Origin: Litsea cubeba
Lineage: Eukaryota > Streptophyta > Magnoliopsida > Laurales > Lauraceae
DNA length: 64,000 bases
Assembly (NCBI GenBank): GCA_012931725.1
Contig: CM022951.1
Location: 12,551,366-12,615,365, forward strand
Direction of reading: 5' to 3'
Part shown: positions 11,221 to 24,764 of the stretch, piece by piece
How positions within the stretch are numbered: the first letter of the stretch is position 1
Layout: each line of letters opens with the position of its first letter
The notes under the pieces: model-generated
Seen by the model: the letters and a program-made list of their open reading frames with translations, nothing else
Databases searched by the model: none
What the model was told of the DNA's origin: nothing
Program-made: the position numbers and the translations under genes

Positions 11221-11435
11221 GTGGTATTGTGAGCAATACACTGCGCCCTCCTATCCCTGAAAATTGTGATCCTGAGTGGAGATCACTAATGGAGAAATGC
11301 TGGTCTTCTGAACCATCAGAAAGGCCTAGCTTCACAGAGATTGCTAACTCCTTACGGTTGATGGCAGCTTCTCTTCCTCCAAAGGGTCAGGTTCAACATC
11401 AGCATCCCACAATACAATCCCAAACACACAAATGA
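11221..11435 (+). pseudogene. Captured last exon of a Raf-like MAPKKK (kinase C-lobe end)
   Basis: A polypyrimidine tract and CTACAG acceptor end at 11220. The exon then encodes GGIVSNTLRPPIPENCDPEW, followed by LMEKCWSSEPSERPSF, FTEIANSLR and AASLPPKGQ, ending in TGA at 11433-11435. This is the C-terminal end of the kinase domain (the P-x-RP-F motif before the last helix) of the plant Raf-like, PB1-containing MAPKKK group. In a full protein it closes the kinase fold that phosphorylates MAPKKs. Only this exon is present: no ATP-binding or catalytic loop exists, so no kinase can be made. It lies in the same direction as the element's own genes, between the leader and the transposase. The open frame is intact, which suggests recent capture. 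Confidence 0.85.
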
Positions 11436-12953
11436 TTTTTCGAATGGCATGCCTCCAGTTCTCTATAGACATCAATGCTTTCTTCTATGGCTTGTTCTTA
11501 GATATGATGTTTATCACCATCACCTGTGTTATAGTCTCTGCTTTGTTCAAATATAGAAGGTTAGGTTGGCCAGTCCCTGTCAACAGAAATTCATCAAATC
11601 TTTCTTTTCGTTTTGTTCTAAGTTCTCATTGTCCACCATGGTGTTGATGTTTTACATTTACTTACATTAGTTTTTGGAGCTGCTGCTCTGGGTTTGTGGA
11701 TTTTCCTTTTGTTTTAGCATACAATTTGTTCTGGGTAAATGGATTTTATTTTCATCTCATTTTTTTCCATATCACATGGGAGGTCTTTATGTTCATTCCA
11801 TCATTACATTATTAAGGACGATGTTCTAATTGAGATTGGATTTCTTTTTGGGATTCTCCTTGCAGTGAAAATTTGGGAGGGAATTTACCAAATAATTATG
11901 CCCTCATCATCATCATTGTAATCTTATTCCATCCAATCCAAGAATCAAAATTTTGAGTTGGAACTTTACCATTCTTCTGCTTTCTTGTACGCCGTACAGG
12001 AGCTGTTCCCTATTTTTGAGTTCATGCTTTTACCATCTCAACAAATGGCAAGCATGCGCATGTCATTCATCAGTTCAGTTGAGAATAGCTGAGCCGACAG
12101 ATCACCAAACGGTATCAGATTACAAAATACTCCCGTAACCGTATTTTGTAGAAAAAAGCAACAGTATTTCATTGACGGAGTATCATGAGATTCGCTTTGC
12201 TTCTTCTTCTTCTTCTTCTGATCTTAAAACCCTGATTTTGTATTTTTTCTCTTTTGTTGCAGAAATCGTGTCTCTATGATGATTCTATAGGGTTCTTTAT
12301 CTTCCGTTCTTGTGGTTTGGATGCAGAGAATGCTGAGCAGGGTGTGGGATTTCTTTCGTTAGGTTAGGGTTTGTCTTTTCTTTAATGCATATATCTTGTC
12401 TACCCCGATCGATGTGGTTATTCACCCACTTACAGTGTTGGCCTCTTTAGATTCTATGCAAATGCGATTGATTCACTTCAACGCAAGTGTGCAGTAGTTT
12501 TTGGCAATTGGCAATGGCTGAGAAATCACATGCACTTCTTCATCACACAATCATACTTGGGATCTTGCCCCTTGTACTTAGGGATCACTCTGATTGGTTG
12601 TAAAATGGGTTTTCAGTTAAATTGAGCTCTGATGGCTTTCTAGATTGTATTTGTTACAGATATTGATATCTTTGTAATTCCAGTCTTTATTTAAATTCCT
12701 TTTAGTTTATTTTCAATCAATGAATTCTTACTTGTAAACTATCCTGTGTGCTGCTGCTATCATAATAATGTGGATTTTAAGTGACTATTTTCTTGTGAAG
12801 AGATATGGATAAAAGATGAAACTTGACTCCTCAAGATAGCATAGTTGTCAAATTTGGTTCAGTTTGGCCAGTGGTCTGAGCTGAACCTCCCCTGTTAAAT
12901 TTTGGTTCAGATTTTGGACCTTTTTTTTTTTTTTTTAGAAATTATCAGATTTT

Positions 12954-13036
<83 letters not shown>

Positions 13037-16000
13037 AACTTGTCAAATTGCTAACCCCTATTCTCATCTCAAGTGATGGGAGAAATGCTAGATGTTGGGC
13101 TGTTTGAGAAGACAAACAGATATCAAAAGATGGAGGATAGCAACTGTCAATAGCGATGCCAGATCGAGTAAAAGATCTGGCTCTGCGTTTATTAGATCTA
13201 CCTCTCTGCTGCATTTCCTCCGCTTTTCACTCTTTGTTTCTCTTCTGATCTGAGTCTCCAGTATCCAGTCTCTTCCGCTCTTCTTTTTTTAGGTTTTTTG
13301 ATTTTGTGATACTGATATGCAGGTGGTGTTATTATGCAGGCAAGTCAGCCACGGCAAATCGCAAATCGAAACAAACCCCTCAAGAGAAGAAAGCTTTAAT
13401 CTAACATAGTAACATTGTCACAGTTATTTGATCATTTAGATACCATCACAGAGGTATGTTCAACAATGGAAAATTGTTATGCTGAATTTTGCCAGTATCC
13501 AACTATTGAAACGATCATCAGACTTGAATTTGTTACTTGACCTATATATATTTCTACATTAGAATTTGAGAATACCTAATGCAATCATTATTTAGCTTTT
13601 CTATGCTCTGTGGGCATGAAAACAAGTTGAACTTTAGTTTATTGGAATTTAGTATACTTTGTTGCTTTTCAGGTTTTTTCCTATATTGAATAGGAGTTCA
13701 TCATGTTATATGTTGCTCTATCGATTTTCATATTTTTGGAACTCCCTTTATTGAATGTGATCATTTGATTCATATTCTTAGGTGGATTAATACTAATTTA
13801 TGCATGTTTTAAGAGATTGTTATTTTCCGTGTGATAGTGTGTTTTTAAGTTTTTGTTACAATAGTTCATTTGTCTCTTTTAATGTTTTTGTGCGTAATCT
13901 AATGGTGTAAATTGGATTTTACATACTTTTATACATATTTCTACTAAGAAAATTATCTATAAAGAAAAATAAAAAGAATTACTAAAATTCTGGATCATAC
14001 AAGATGAATAGCTCAGATATATAGCAACGGTGGATGTGACTTGTTTGATAGCCTTGGACTACCATCGTCTTCCAACTACTGAGGTCCTGGTTCATCCACC
14101 TTCAGCTTTTCAGGGTTTCACTTTTTAACAAATTCTTTGTTAAGCCCACATTATAACATTACTTCTGAGTTCTGACTTCCTCGGTTCCTCCACATCTGCA
14201 AACATTTTGCACTGTGCTGGAATTCTGCGCACCATTGATACAATTTCAACCTCCATTCAACTTTTTCCCTCTCCCAAGCAAGATAAAAATGGCAAGCGCA
14301 AAAAATCGGAGGCTTTTCCAATGCCTCTCTTGGTTATTTATCATAGTAAGAAAAAAATCGAATCCATTTAATAATCTCTCAATACAATCAAAATTCAAAC
14401 AATATATCGACTCTGGTCCTTTCCATGCTACCTAGTTGTGTGCAAAACTATTAGAACCACCCGATCACAACAGGTGCTGTTTTGGAAGGATCAAGTTATC
14501 CAAACCTTAGCCATTATCAGATGAACTCAAACAATAGAAGATGTCTACAAAACTTGAATGAATGACTATCAAATTTTGCCTGATGGCAACTCACAGGCAG
14601 TAGTTTTGTTAGAAAGTAATAGAGGATAACAGAGGGGCTGGGGGACCCTATAGGCTTAGACAATTCTTGAAAAGCAAAATGCTCCAGAGATTATTTGACT
14701 ATTAAGTCCTATTATTCTCATTAGCATGTCTATTATGCTAGATTCCTTTGGTTCATGTTACAATTTCTATGGCTCGACCAACAGTACCAGATCAAAGCCA
14801 TACTATTCTTATTTGTGCGGGCCATAAGTTCATGTAAATGTGTATTTAGTTTGCATTTAGATTGTGGTCCACATTCCACAATAGCTTGTTGCAAGAAAAC
14901 AAGTTGATTGTTTTCAAGTTTCCGTATATTGATTGCTATTTAGTTTTATACACAAATGAGAACTCCTAAGTGATACTCTTACTATTTGGGTGCGTTTCTT
15001 CTACTTTAATTTGTTCACTAAGATGAAACTTATTGCCTCTGTGGGTGTGCTATTTATTTATTTTGGGTTTGGATAAGGAGAAACAAGGAAAAAAATGGTA
15101 AAGTGATTTTAATGTTGTAAGGATATTTGAATATTTAAATTTTCATTGGCATTTGAATTTTGGTATATAGTAGAATGTTAGCAGAGAAGTTCCCACATTT
15201 TTTGGAGAGGAGGAATTCATATGTTTCAAAGTCTATCCTTGGATCAATCTATGATATGTTTACAATGCATTTTTTTTTCAACCCAACAGATGGAAAAGTT
15301 CTAGCCTTTTACATTCAAAGAACCTTCAATCGCCTCCTTCTTGTTGTTGTTGTTGTTCTTCTTCTTCTTTTTCTTCTTCTAGGGTTGCTATTTTCTTCAT
15401 ATGATTTCTCTTTTTTCGTTTATTCACACTATCACTAGGTGATTATTTCACAACTAAAATCAACTTGGGTGTTAGTTGCTCCATTTATAACGAAAGGTAT
15501 GGTTTTTTATATTGTGTTCTTCAATGAAAATTCAATCTTTGTTGTTTGATTTTTCACCCAATTTTTCACAAAGATAACAATAACAATTAGTTTTCCAAAT
15601 AAACATAACAGTCAAATTCATGAGTTCTCCAATGATACCTGGAAGCAGGCCATTACAATGGTAATATATCATTTTTTAATGCAAAGCACTAGAAATATAT
15701 ACCTGACTCACTATGATTCCTTGTTATAAGTGGTTACTGTTCGGGTGTCTTTACGTGGTTTTGATGTTGTAAGAATTTTTTTATAGGTTGTGTGATGTGC
15801 TGTAGTTTGGGCTATTACTACTAGTATAATAAACTTGAACTTGCCATACAAATTGGTTACTTATAGGGACTGAATTAATCCAAGAGTTGGTCTCACAATG
15901 AGTCCTCCTAGTTTGTGGATTTAGACCTTTTTTTGTGGCCCTAAAACAGGATCTTCCTGAAGTTATGCAAATTACTGCATGGAATATTTTACTTTTGTGC

Positions 16001-16128
16001 TTCTTCTCCTCCGGAATTCTACTTTTGCTGTCAGTATGTTTTAATTTGGATTCATTTTAACCTTGCTTATAAAAGACATTGACCGTTTGAATTACTTGTT
16101 TGTGTTTACTTGATGTGTTACCTACAGA
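11436..16128. other. CACTA-1 internal non-coding region
   Basis: 4.7 kb without a convincing gene. It is AT-rich with intron-like poly-T tracts. It contains a long CT microsatellite, a TTC-rich tract at 12200-12222 and a TTG/TTC tract at 15341-15378. It may include the long first intron or leader of the transposase gene. Confidence 0.5.
12957..13034. repeat. (CT)n microsatellite
   Basis: About 38 uninterrupted CT units, the longest simple repeat in the window. Confidence 0.95.
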
Positions 16129-19100
16129 ATGTCTCATCCGATTCTAAAAGAATGGATGAATGAAACAGATAGACTTGGGAGTGTGTACATGCAGGGGGTT
16201 TCAGATTTTATTCTATTTGCTAGTGGCAGAGACCAAACATCGACCACGTGTCCTTGCCCTTGTAAAAAATGCCGAAATGGAAAAAGGTTTGCATATGATA
16301 TAGTTAGAAAACATTTGATTCTTTATGGTATAGAATCAACATATCGTGTATGGGCTTTACATGGCGAGAACCCATATAAGGATCAAATGGTAAACCAGGT
16401 TGAAAAAGAAAATAGTGAGGCAGAAGGACTAGGGATGGAGGATTTTGTTGATGTTGCTTATGGCGTGCATGGAGAGTTAGCGGATGATTTGAATGAAGGT
16501 GATGGAAGTCAGGTCGAAGACGTTGATCTCACTGTTGTTCTAGAGCCTGATTTGGGTAAAAGGTACCATGAATATAAGAAAAAAGCAGAAGAAAAATTAT
16601 ATCCTTCATGCGAGGCTCCTGTAACAACTCTTTCTGCAATTGTAGACCTCCATAACTTGAAGAAGCAGTATAAATGGTCGGGAAATAGTGTGACTGCACT
16701 TTTAGGTCTGATAAAAACATGGTTGCCAGACGGAAACACTTTGCCTTCTAAGTATCCTGTAATGAAGGCAATGTTAAATGATTTGGGAATGAAAGCTGAG
16801 TGTATAGATGCCTGCGAAAATAACTGTATGTTATATTGGAAGACCAAGCTGATTTAACGGTGTGTAGTCAATGTCAAACACCTAGATACAAAGTGAAGGA
16901 GGGGAAAATGGGGAAGAAAGAAACAAAAGAGGCGAGAAAAGTATTGAGACATTTTCCATTGATCCCAAGACTCAAAAGGTTGTACACAATACCATGGATA
17001 GCGCGTGAAATGACATGGCATTATAGAGCTACACCTTCTTGGAATTATATGCGGCATCCGATTGATTCGCTTCAGTGGAAGACATGTAAAGATGATTGGC
17101 CAGATTTTGCTAAGGAAGGGCGTAATGTCTGGCTTGGAATTGAAACTGATGGATTCAATCCACGTGGAGTTCAATCCACTGGTTATAGTTGTTGGCCTGT
17201 TTACTTGGTGCCTTATAATCTCCCACCGTCTTTGTGCATGAAATCTGAGTTCCATATGATGTCATTGTTAATACCTGGGCCGAAAGCACCGAGTCAAAAC
17301 ATCGATGTATTCCTCCAACCGCTAGTTGAGGAGTTACAACAGTTATGGGAAGAAGGGGTTGCAGCTTATGACATGCACAAAAGAGAGCATTTTACTTTAA
17401 GGGCAATGTTGGTGTGGGGCATTCATGATTTTCCGGCATATGGTAACTTATCCGGCTGCGTAACACATGGTTACAAAGCTTGTCCTATTTGTGGTGATGA
17501 AACTCCGTCTATGCACCTTGTGAATGCAAGGAAGATCGTCTATACAAATTACCGCATTTTTCTTAAATCTGATCACCCGTTTAGGCAAGGCAAATACTTA
17601 GGGATGAAGACAAAGGAGTTAAAACCCCCTCCAACAAGGTTAAAGGGAGAAGTAATTGAGAAAAGGTTAAGCCGTGTCCACTATGTACCTGGTAAAGTCT
17701 TAAAAGGTACTAAACGGAGTACTGATAATGTGGATGTGGTTGATAATGGAGATGACGAAGATGATGAAGTTACCGAGGCATGGTATAAAAGGTCTATTCT
17801 TTTTGATTTGAAATATTGGTCGAAACATACAATTCGACATGTTATTGATGTGATGCACACTGAAAAGAATGTCGCAGAACACCTATTAAATGCGATTTTC
17901 GACAAGAAAGGAACAAAGGATAAAGTACAGGCGCGAGATGATTTAAGGAAATTAGGGACTCATAGTGGCCAGTGGATGCAAACAGACCCAATTACTGGGA
18001 GATCTGTAAAACCTAAGGCCCCATTTGTCTTGAATAAAGATGAGAAGTTAGAGGCTTGCAAAATTTTGAAAGACTTGCAGCTTCCTTCAGGGTTTTCCTC
18101 AAACCTAAAAAACATTGTCACTCTGAGTCCTCCTGGTTTGCTTACAATGAAATCACATGACTATCATGTGATTATGTGTTATTTGCTCCCGGTTTTGCTT
18201 CAACACGCTTATTCCAAAATACCGTGACTTGCGAAGAGCTATTCACCAGATTAGCTTATTCTTTAATCTCCTTTGTTCGAAAGTCGTCATCAGACATGAA
18301 GTTCAAGCTGCAAAATACATGGTTGCAGAGGCATTGTGTGTGTTGGAAAATATTTTCCAACCGCTTTTTTTGATATCAGCATCCACCTCATGGTGCATTT
18401 GGCTGATGAAGGGCTAATTTGTGGACCTGTTTATCCCAGGTGGATGTATCCGTTTGAACGGTATGTATAATTCCTTTATTTTTATTTGATTTTTAGCTGC
18501 AACTATGATGAAACAATGAAGTACAATTTTGTATTTTTTAATTTAATAGGGCAATGAAGGAGTGTAAAAATATTCCCAGCAATAAACGATATGTCGAAGG
18601 CTCCATTGCAGAGTCCTATATTGTTTCTGAATCCGTAAGGTATGCTATGGAGTACATGCCAAATTCACGAGATGGAAACCACAAAGCTACTCGTGAGGCA
18701 TTTCTAGATGAAGATGGCGAGTATAGTGATGAAGGGCCAATACTTGAGGGTAAAACTGTGACCCTAGGCAAGGAACAATGGATACAAATACGTAGATGGG
18801 TCCTTTTTCGACTAGACGTTGAAAAGCTTGATGAATACTACAGGTTTGATTTCTTGACACATTTGGTTTAAAACCTTACTACTCTTGAAAGTTGTAAATA
18901 CTTGTGTCAAACTGCATGAACAATTTGCAGTGAGTATCGTGCCTTGCAAGAAACTACTCGTGGTAAAAGAAAAGGAATAGCAAAGACAGAAGTTGAGATA
19001 CAGACTGAGTTCATTGCCTGGTTATACGACAAGGTTTTGTTATATATATTACACATAAAATGGAATTTAAATATAGTAATTTTATCTTTCTAAATGGTGG

Positions 19101-19710
19101 TTTTTGTCATTTCACAGTTGTTGGCTGCAAAAGACACGGACTGTGACTTATGGCGATATGTTGTGGGACCATTATTCAAAGCTAAAACGTATAAAAAGTA
19201 CCGTGTTAATGGTTTGTGTTCTCTACTAGGGTTGCATGACGAAACGGTTGCTACACAAGACAGTGGTGTTTGTATGAATGCAATCACTGCATTTACATCA
19301 AGTAGGAAGGACAAAAATCCCATTAATGCATCGACCAAGTGGTATGGGGTTATTGAAGAGATAATAGAGTTGGACTATACGAACTTTCATCATGTTGTCT
19401 TTTACTGCAATTGGGTGAAGGTGGAGGACAAGACCAATGGTTGTAAACTTGTCCAGATTCTAATTTGGTGATGGTTAATCTCAATAGGCTAAATAGTATC
19501 AATAATTCTTTTGATGAGCCGGTGATTCTTGCATCTGAGGCTAGTCAAGTATTTTACTCGAAGGATTTGAGATATCCTAATTGGTGGGTAGTCATACATT
19601 CGCCTAGGCGATTGACATGTGAAGTGGATGATCTAGATGCACCTACTGTCTTCCAATCTATTCTCGACGACCAACCTAGTTTGGAGTCGTTGATGCAGTG
19701 TCTAACCTGA
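16129..19710 (+). pseudogene. CACTA-1 TNP2-like transposase, decayed
   Basis: ATG 16129 opens a transposase-associated N-terminal domain (WMNETDRLGSVYMQG, then the Cys cluster CPCPCKKCRNG). A deletion of about 4 bp near 16840-16850 breaks the frame inside IDACENNCMLYWK. The tnp2 core continues to 18227, with MRHPIDSLQWK, GFNPRGVQSTGYSCWP and IDVMHTEKNVAEHLL. The DUF4218 part (18180-18460) is shredded by at least two frameshifts and stops. Exons 18550-18843, 18931-19033 and 19118-19710 follow with normal GT/AG borders; the DUF4216-like WVKVEDKTNGCK piece has a further frameshift near 19465. TNP2 is the nuclear enzyme that binds CACTA ends and cuts. This copy has all regions in the right order but cannot encode it. 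The order and introns agree with En/Spm-like relatives. Confidence 0.9.
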
Positions 19711-19877
19711 TTATAATAGTTGCTATCATTCTAATTTGGTGAGAGGTACAGTTACATGCAAAATTTCTCATTTTCTACATTTAGATATAAATATTACTTT
19801 AGTTCAATTTCGATATAAATTTCTCATGTATTATCTTTCTACTAACAATCTTTTGTTAAATAGCAGGCTATTTTACA

Positions 19878-21940
19878 ATGGCATCAAGTCAATCACGCCT
19901 TATTGCTTCTCAACCTTCTAGTTCATTGCCACTTCCATCTCATAAGCCAACTTCTGGAGCCTCACCAGCAATAGGAACCATTAGTAAGTTTACCTATAGA
20001 GTTCAATGCGGATGGCATTGCTGTGGGTCCTAACCATGCCAAATGGAATTCTCGTGTTGGTTATTACGTCCGAGCTCGTATTCCAATTCATTACAAGGAC
20101 TGGAGGAAAATAGATGGAAGCTTCAAAAATGATGTTTGGAATGAATTAATGGTAAGGTTTACATCTACATTTGATGTTTTGGATACATGTATCTGATTTT
20201 TTCTTATGACTAATCTTTTTTACTGAAGATAAGTGCTGAAGATCTAATCTTTTTAACTTGTAAACTGTAGCAAGAATTTGAGCCTAATGTTCCCCAAGCA
20301 GCGGCACGGAAAGCAGTAGAAAAGGACTTTTCCCAAAAGTTCAGATCAGCAAAGTGTGCCTTACGGAAAGAGATTTTGAGTAAGTGCGGGGGTGTGGAAG
20401 AAGCTATTGCAGCATGTCCATTGGGTAAAGATCCAAATCATTGGGCAATGTTTGTTAGAAATGAGATTACTGATGAAGTGAAAGCTAGAAATGCAAAGAA
20501 TGCAGAGAATGCGAAAAAGAATAAATATCGGCATACTAATGGGCGAGGCACATACGCCCATATGTTGGATAAAATGGTAGGTGTCTATTCTTGCACCATT
20601 AAATTTTATTCTCTTTATCCTAACAACTAATGAAGATTGTTGGCTTGTAGGATAAAGAAGATCCTAGCAGAAAACATGGACGGGTAGATAGTTGGAAAAA
20701 AGGACATGAGCGCCGTGATGGGACTATATTGGAGAGTGCTCAAAATTCATTACGTAAGTTCTAAAAAAAGAAGATTAATTGTTTTAATTTATATTACTAA
20801 TCATATAATTGGTTGATTATAATAGGAACAAGTAGAGGCTGCACAAAAAAGAAGAAAAGAAGGAAGTTCGAATGGTGAGGGTAGTGTAAGTGAAGCAGAC
20901 TTGGATAACGATGAATTGGCTGAAGTCTTTGGGCCCGACAAAAGAAGTAGAACTCGTGGATACAGCTCGACCAAGTCTAAGAACCAATTGCAACGTACAG
21001 CTATTGCAAAGGCATTACTGCAACAAGCAAGCTCTTCATCCAATTCTGAGTTGAAAGGGGAATTGAATGAGATGAAGGCTTCCATATGTAATGTCATGGG
21101 TGTAGTAACGGTGAGTTACACTTGTGCCTCCTTGCATTTAATACCATTTATATATAACTAATTGTTATCTCCATTGTTATCTCTATTGTGTCAGGATGTT
21201 CTTAAGCTCATAAGAAACAATGGAATGTCGAGTGCTCAAGCCGCATGCGGGACAGCACCACCCGACACTGAAATTGGATCCAATTCAGTTTGCCGTCAGA
21301 CTCAACGAAAATTAAAGGACATGTTTGACTCTGTGAATCCTTCTCTTGGGACGCCTGGTTCTTCACCGAATGTAACCTTACTAGATAGGAATGGTATTGC
21401 GGTTGCTAAGGGTTATGTTATGACAGAGACAGCTGGAATTTGCCATGGCAGAAAAGTTCTCATAGGTGAGAAAAAAGTCTACATTGAGGAAGTCTTAGTT
21501 GGTGATGCTCTTGTTTACGACGGCCCCCAAGATGGAATAAGGTATTTGGATGGTTTTAGTGCAGGAGGGCCTTTGATTTGGCTAGAGTCAAGGTTGGAAA
21601 TTTCTTAATTAGTTGTTTTGGATATGTTTATTGACTTAATATGTTTAACTTGAACCTATTGGCTAGATTATGTTTTGAGTGCATTTTACTTGAACTTATT
21701 ATGTTTAGTTTATGTTTAGGTTGAACTTATTAATTTGGATTGCTTGCTTGTTTGATCATTCAGGTTCAATCATATATTAACCCATTTTTAAACTCCGCCT
21801 GGTGATAATCAATATCATTCGTTTGATATTGGTTTCAACTGCTGGTCCCAAGCCCAGATAAAGGAGGAGGGAGGATGGTGGTGCCTTGGACAGTTCTACA
21901 AACCACATAATGCTATTGGGACGACCGCCTTTAAGAAGGT
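19878..21940 (+). pseudogene. CACTA-1 second gene, TNPA / Transposase_24-like
   Basis: A multi-exon gene starting near ATG 19878 (MASSQSRLIASQ). Next come about 20000-20151 (EFNADGIAVGPNHAKWN, then YYVRARIPIHYKDW), about 20270-20580 (ALRKEILSKCGG, MFVRNEITDEVKARN), 20650-20760, 20825-21112 and 21196-21606 (SVCRQTQRKLKDMFDS, then EVLVGDALVYDGPQDGIRY). A further exon-like stretch lies at 21765-21940. This matches the plant Ptta/En/Spm second protein, which in En/Spm binds the subterminal repeats and helps excision. It follows the TNP2 gene in the same direction, as is usual. Exon borders are my estimates. The longest exon is open, but the whole is probably inactive, since TNP2 is dead; a functional TNPA-like product is not excluded. 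Confidence 0.75.
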
Positions 21941-22596
21941 AATGCTATTGCAAATTTGAAGAAGCAATGACTATATATATGACCCCTGTTTTAATGTTTT
22001 TTTTTTCTACTAAAGTATCTAATAAGCCATTAGACTGGCTTTTTGCAGGTGGAAGTGCAGGGAAGGAGGAAAAAGAAGAAGAAGGAGAATGAGAGGGATG
22101 GGTTCTGCGTGATGCAGTGTGTGAGGTGGTGATGCAAGTGGAAGGTAAGGAAAACTCAATATTTTAACAAAAGAGAGAAGAAAAAAAAAAACAAATAGAA
22201 ATAGATCAAATGAAAACAATCAACACAGATTGATGTGTGTGTGTGAAGGTGGGTGTAGTGTGCAGGGGAGGAGAAGAAAAGGAAAAAAGAAAGAAAGAGA
22301 ATGGAAGATGATGGATGGGGCGCAGGGGCTGTGAAGGTGTGTTGGTGAGTGTGGTGCGCAGGGGAGGAGAAGAAAATGAAAAAAGAAAAGAAAGAGAAAG
22401 GAAGATGATGGATGGGGAGCAGGGGATGTGGCAGGTGGGTGCTGTGGCTAGTGCGTGGGTTTAGGTGTAGGGAGAAGAAGAAGAAGGAGGGAGAAGAGAA
22501 AAAAAGGAAAAACTAATCAATCAACACATATTGATGTGTGTGTGAAGGTGGGTGTAGTGTGCTGGGGAGGAGTGAAGGAAGGTGCTGGTTGTTTAA
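21941..22596. repeat. Imperfect GT/GA-rich repeats before block A
   Basis: Units beginning TTGATGTGTGTGTG and GTGAAGGTGGGTGTAGTGTG recur around 22231, 22330 and 22530, mixed with GGAGGAGAAGAAAA tracts. No gene is supported. The resemblance to the 256-bp minisatellite downstream suggests the same kind of origin. Confidence 0.6.
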
Positions 22597-22861
22597 AGGC
22601 TGGTCGATTGGACCGCGGTCTCCAATAGAGCTAGAGCTCCTACCGCCACGATGTGCAGCACCATCTCTGCCACTGCTGACACGCATGTGATGAAGATGGG
22701 TTTGATGAAGATGGTCCTGCAGGTGAGATGATTGGTGAGGTGGAGGTGTAACAGGTGCTGTGTGCAGGGGACTGATGGGATCGAGAGGGAGGTGAGGCTA
22801 AGGGAAGAGATGGTGAGGTGGAGGTGTAACAGGTGCTGTGTGCAGGGGACTGATGGGATCG

Positions 22862-24290
22862 AGAGGGAGGAGGGAGAGCAGAGGAGGGAGAAGAGGAAAG
22901 GAGGAAGGAAGGAGAGGGAGAAGGAGGAGGCGGAGAAAGAAGAAGATGTAAGAATGAGAGAGGAAGGAAGAAAGAAAAGGAGATGGGTTCAGGTGCAGGT
23001 GGAGAAAGAAGAAGTGCAGGTGGGTGCAGGTGGCTGCAGGGAAGGAAAAGAAGTGCAGGTGTGTGCAGGGAGGGTGATGGGTGCCTGCACGATGGGCTGG
23101 GCAGGGTGTGGGAGCGAGAAAGGGAGGAGGGAGAGCAGAGGAGGGAGAAGAGGAAAGGAGGAAGGAAGGAGAGGGAGAAGGAGGAGGTGGAGAAAGAAGA
23201 AGATGGAAGAATGAGAGAGGAAGGAAGAAAGAAAAGGAGATGGGTTCAGGTGCAGGTGGAGAAAGAAGAAGTGCAGGTGGGTGCAGGTGGCTGCAGGGAA
23301 GGAAAAGAAGTGCAGGTGTGTGCAGGGAGGGTGATGGGTGCCTGCACGATGGGCTGGGCAGGGTGTTGGAGCGAGAAAGGGAGGAGGGAGAGCAGAGGAG
23401 GGAGAAGAGGAAAGGAGGAAGGAAGGAGAGGGAGAAGGAGGAGGTGGAGAAAGAATAAGATGGAAGAATGAGAGAGGAAGGAAGAAAGAAAAGGAGATGG
23501 GTTCAGGTGCAGGTGGAGAAAGAAGAAGTGCAGGTGGGTGCAGGTGGGTGCAGGGAAGGAAAAGAGTGCAGGTGTGTGCAGGGAGGGTGATGGGTGCCTG
23601 CACGATGGGCTGGGCAGGGTGTTGGAGCGAGAAAGGGAGGAGGGAGAGCAGAGGAGGGAGAAGAGGAAAGGAGGAAGGAAGGAGAGGGAGAAGGAGGAGG
23701 TGGAGAAAGAATAAGATGGAAGAATGAGAGAGGAAGGAAGAAAGAAAAGGAGATGGGTTCAGGTGCAGGTGGAGAAAGAAGAAGTGCAGGTGGGTGCAGG
23801 TGGTGCAGGGAAGGAAAAGAAGTGCAGGTGTGTGCAGGGAGGGTGATGGGTGCCTGCACGATGGGCTGGGCAGGGTGTTGGAGCGAGAAAGGGAGGAGGG
23901 AGAGCAGAGGAGGGAGAAGAGGAAAGGAGGAAGGAAGGAGAGGGAGAAGGAGGAGATGGAGAAAGATTAAGATGTAAGAATGAGAGAGGAAGGAAGAAAG
24001 AAAAGGAGATGGGTTCAGGTGCAGGTGGAGAAAGAAGAAGTGCAGGTGGGTGCAGGTGGGTGCAGGGAAGGAAAAGAAGTGCAGGTGTGTGCAGGGAGGG
24101 TGATGGGTGCCTGCACGATGGGCTGGGCAGGGTGTGGGAGCGAGAAAGGGAGGAGGGAGAGCAGAGGAGGGAGAAGAGGAAAGGAGGAAGGAAGGAGAGG
24201 GAGAAGGAGGATCGAGGTGGAGAAAGAAGAAGATGGAAGAATGAGAGAGGAAGGAAGAAAGAAAAAGGGATGGGTTCAGGTGGTGCACAG
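22862..24290 (+). repeat. 256-bp purine-rich minisatellite, about five units
   Basis: The marker GCCTGCACGATGGGCTGGGC occurs at 23083, 23340, 23596, 23852 and 24109, giving periods of 257, 256, 256 and 257 bp. Units are almost pure A/G on the plus strand apart from this marker and GTGCAGGTG motifs. Long open frames on both strands are by-products of the repeat. A separate 130-bp duplication follows (GTGATGGTGCTGTGTGTGAT at 24351 and 24481). Confidence 0.92.
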
Positions 24291-24764
24291 GTGGAGAAAG
24301 AAGAAGGTGGAGAAGGAGGGAAAAAAGAGAAAAGAAAAAAAAAGAAAAATGTGATGGTGCTGTGTGTGATGCTGGGCAAATTTGCGTGTGTGCAGGTGTG
24401 GGTTGGAGTGAGAGAAGAACAGAGAGGGAGATAAGAAAGAAGAGGAAGGGGAAAGAAAGAGAAGAGAAAAAAAGAAAAATGTGATGGTGCTGTGTGTGAT
24501 GCTGGGCAGATGTGTGCGTGTGTGCAGGTGTGGGTTGGAGTGAGAGTAGAACAGAGAGGGAGAGAAGAAAGAAGAGGAATGGAAGAAAGAAAAAAGAGGA
24601 AAGGAGAGGAAGAGATGGGTGTTGATGCAGATGCAATATAAACAGGGCAGAGGGCAGCATGTGGGCTGTGCAGGTGGGTGTGCAAGTGTGCAGCAGGTGG
24701 GCTGTGCAGGTGGGTGGGCTGTGCAGGATGCTATTTGTGCAGATTATTTGGTGGGCTGTACAGG

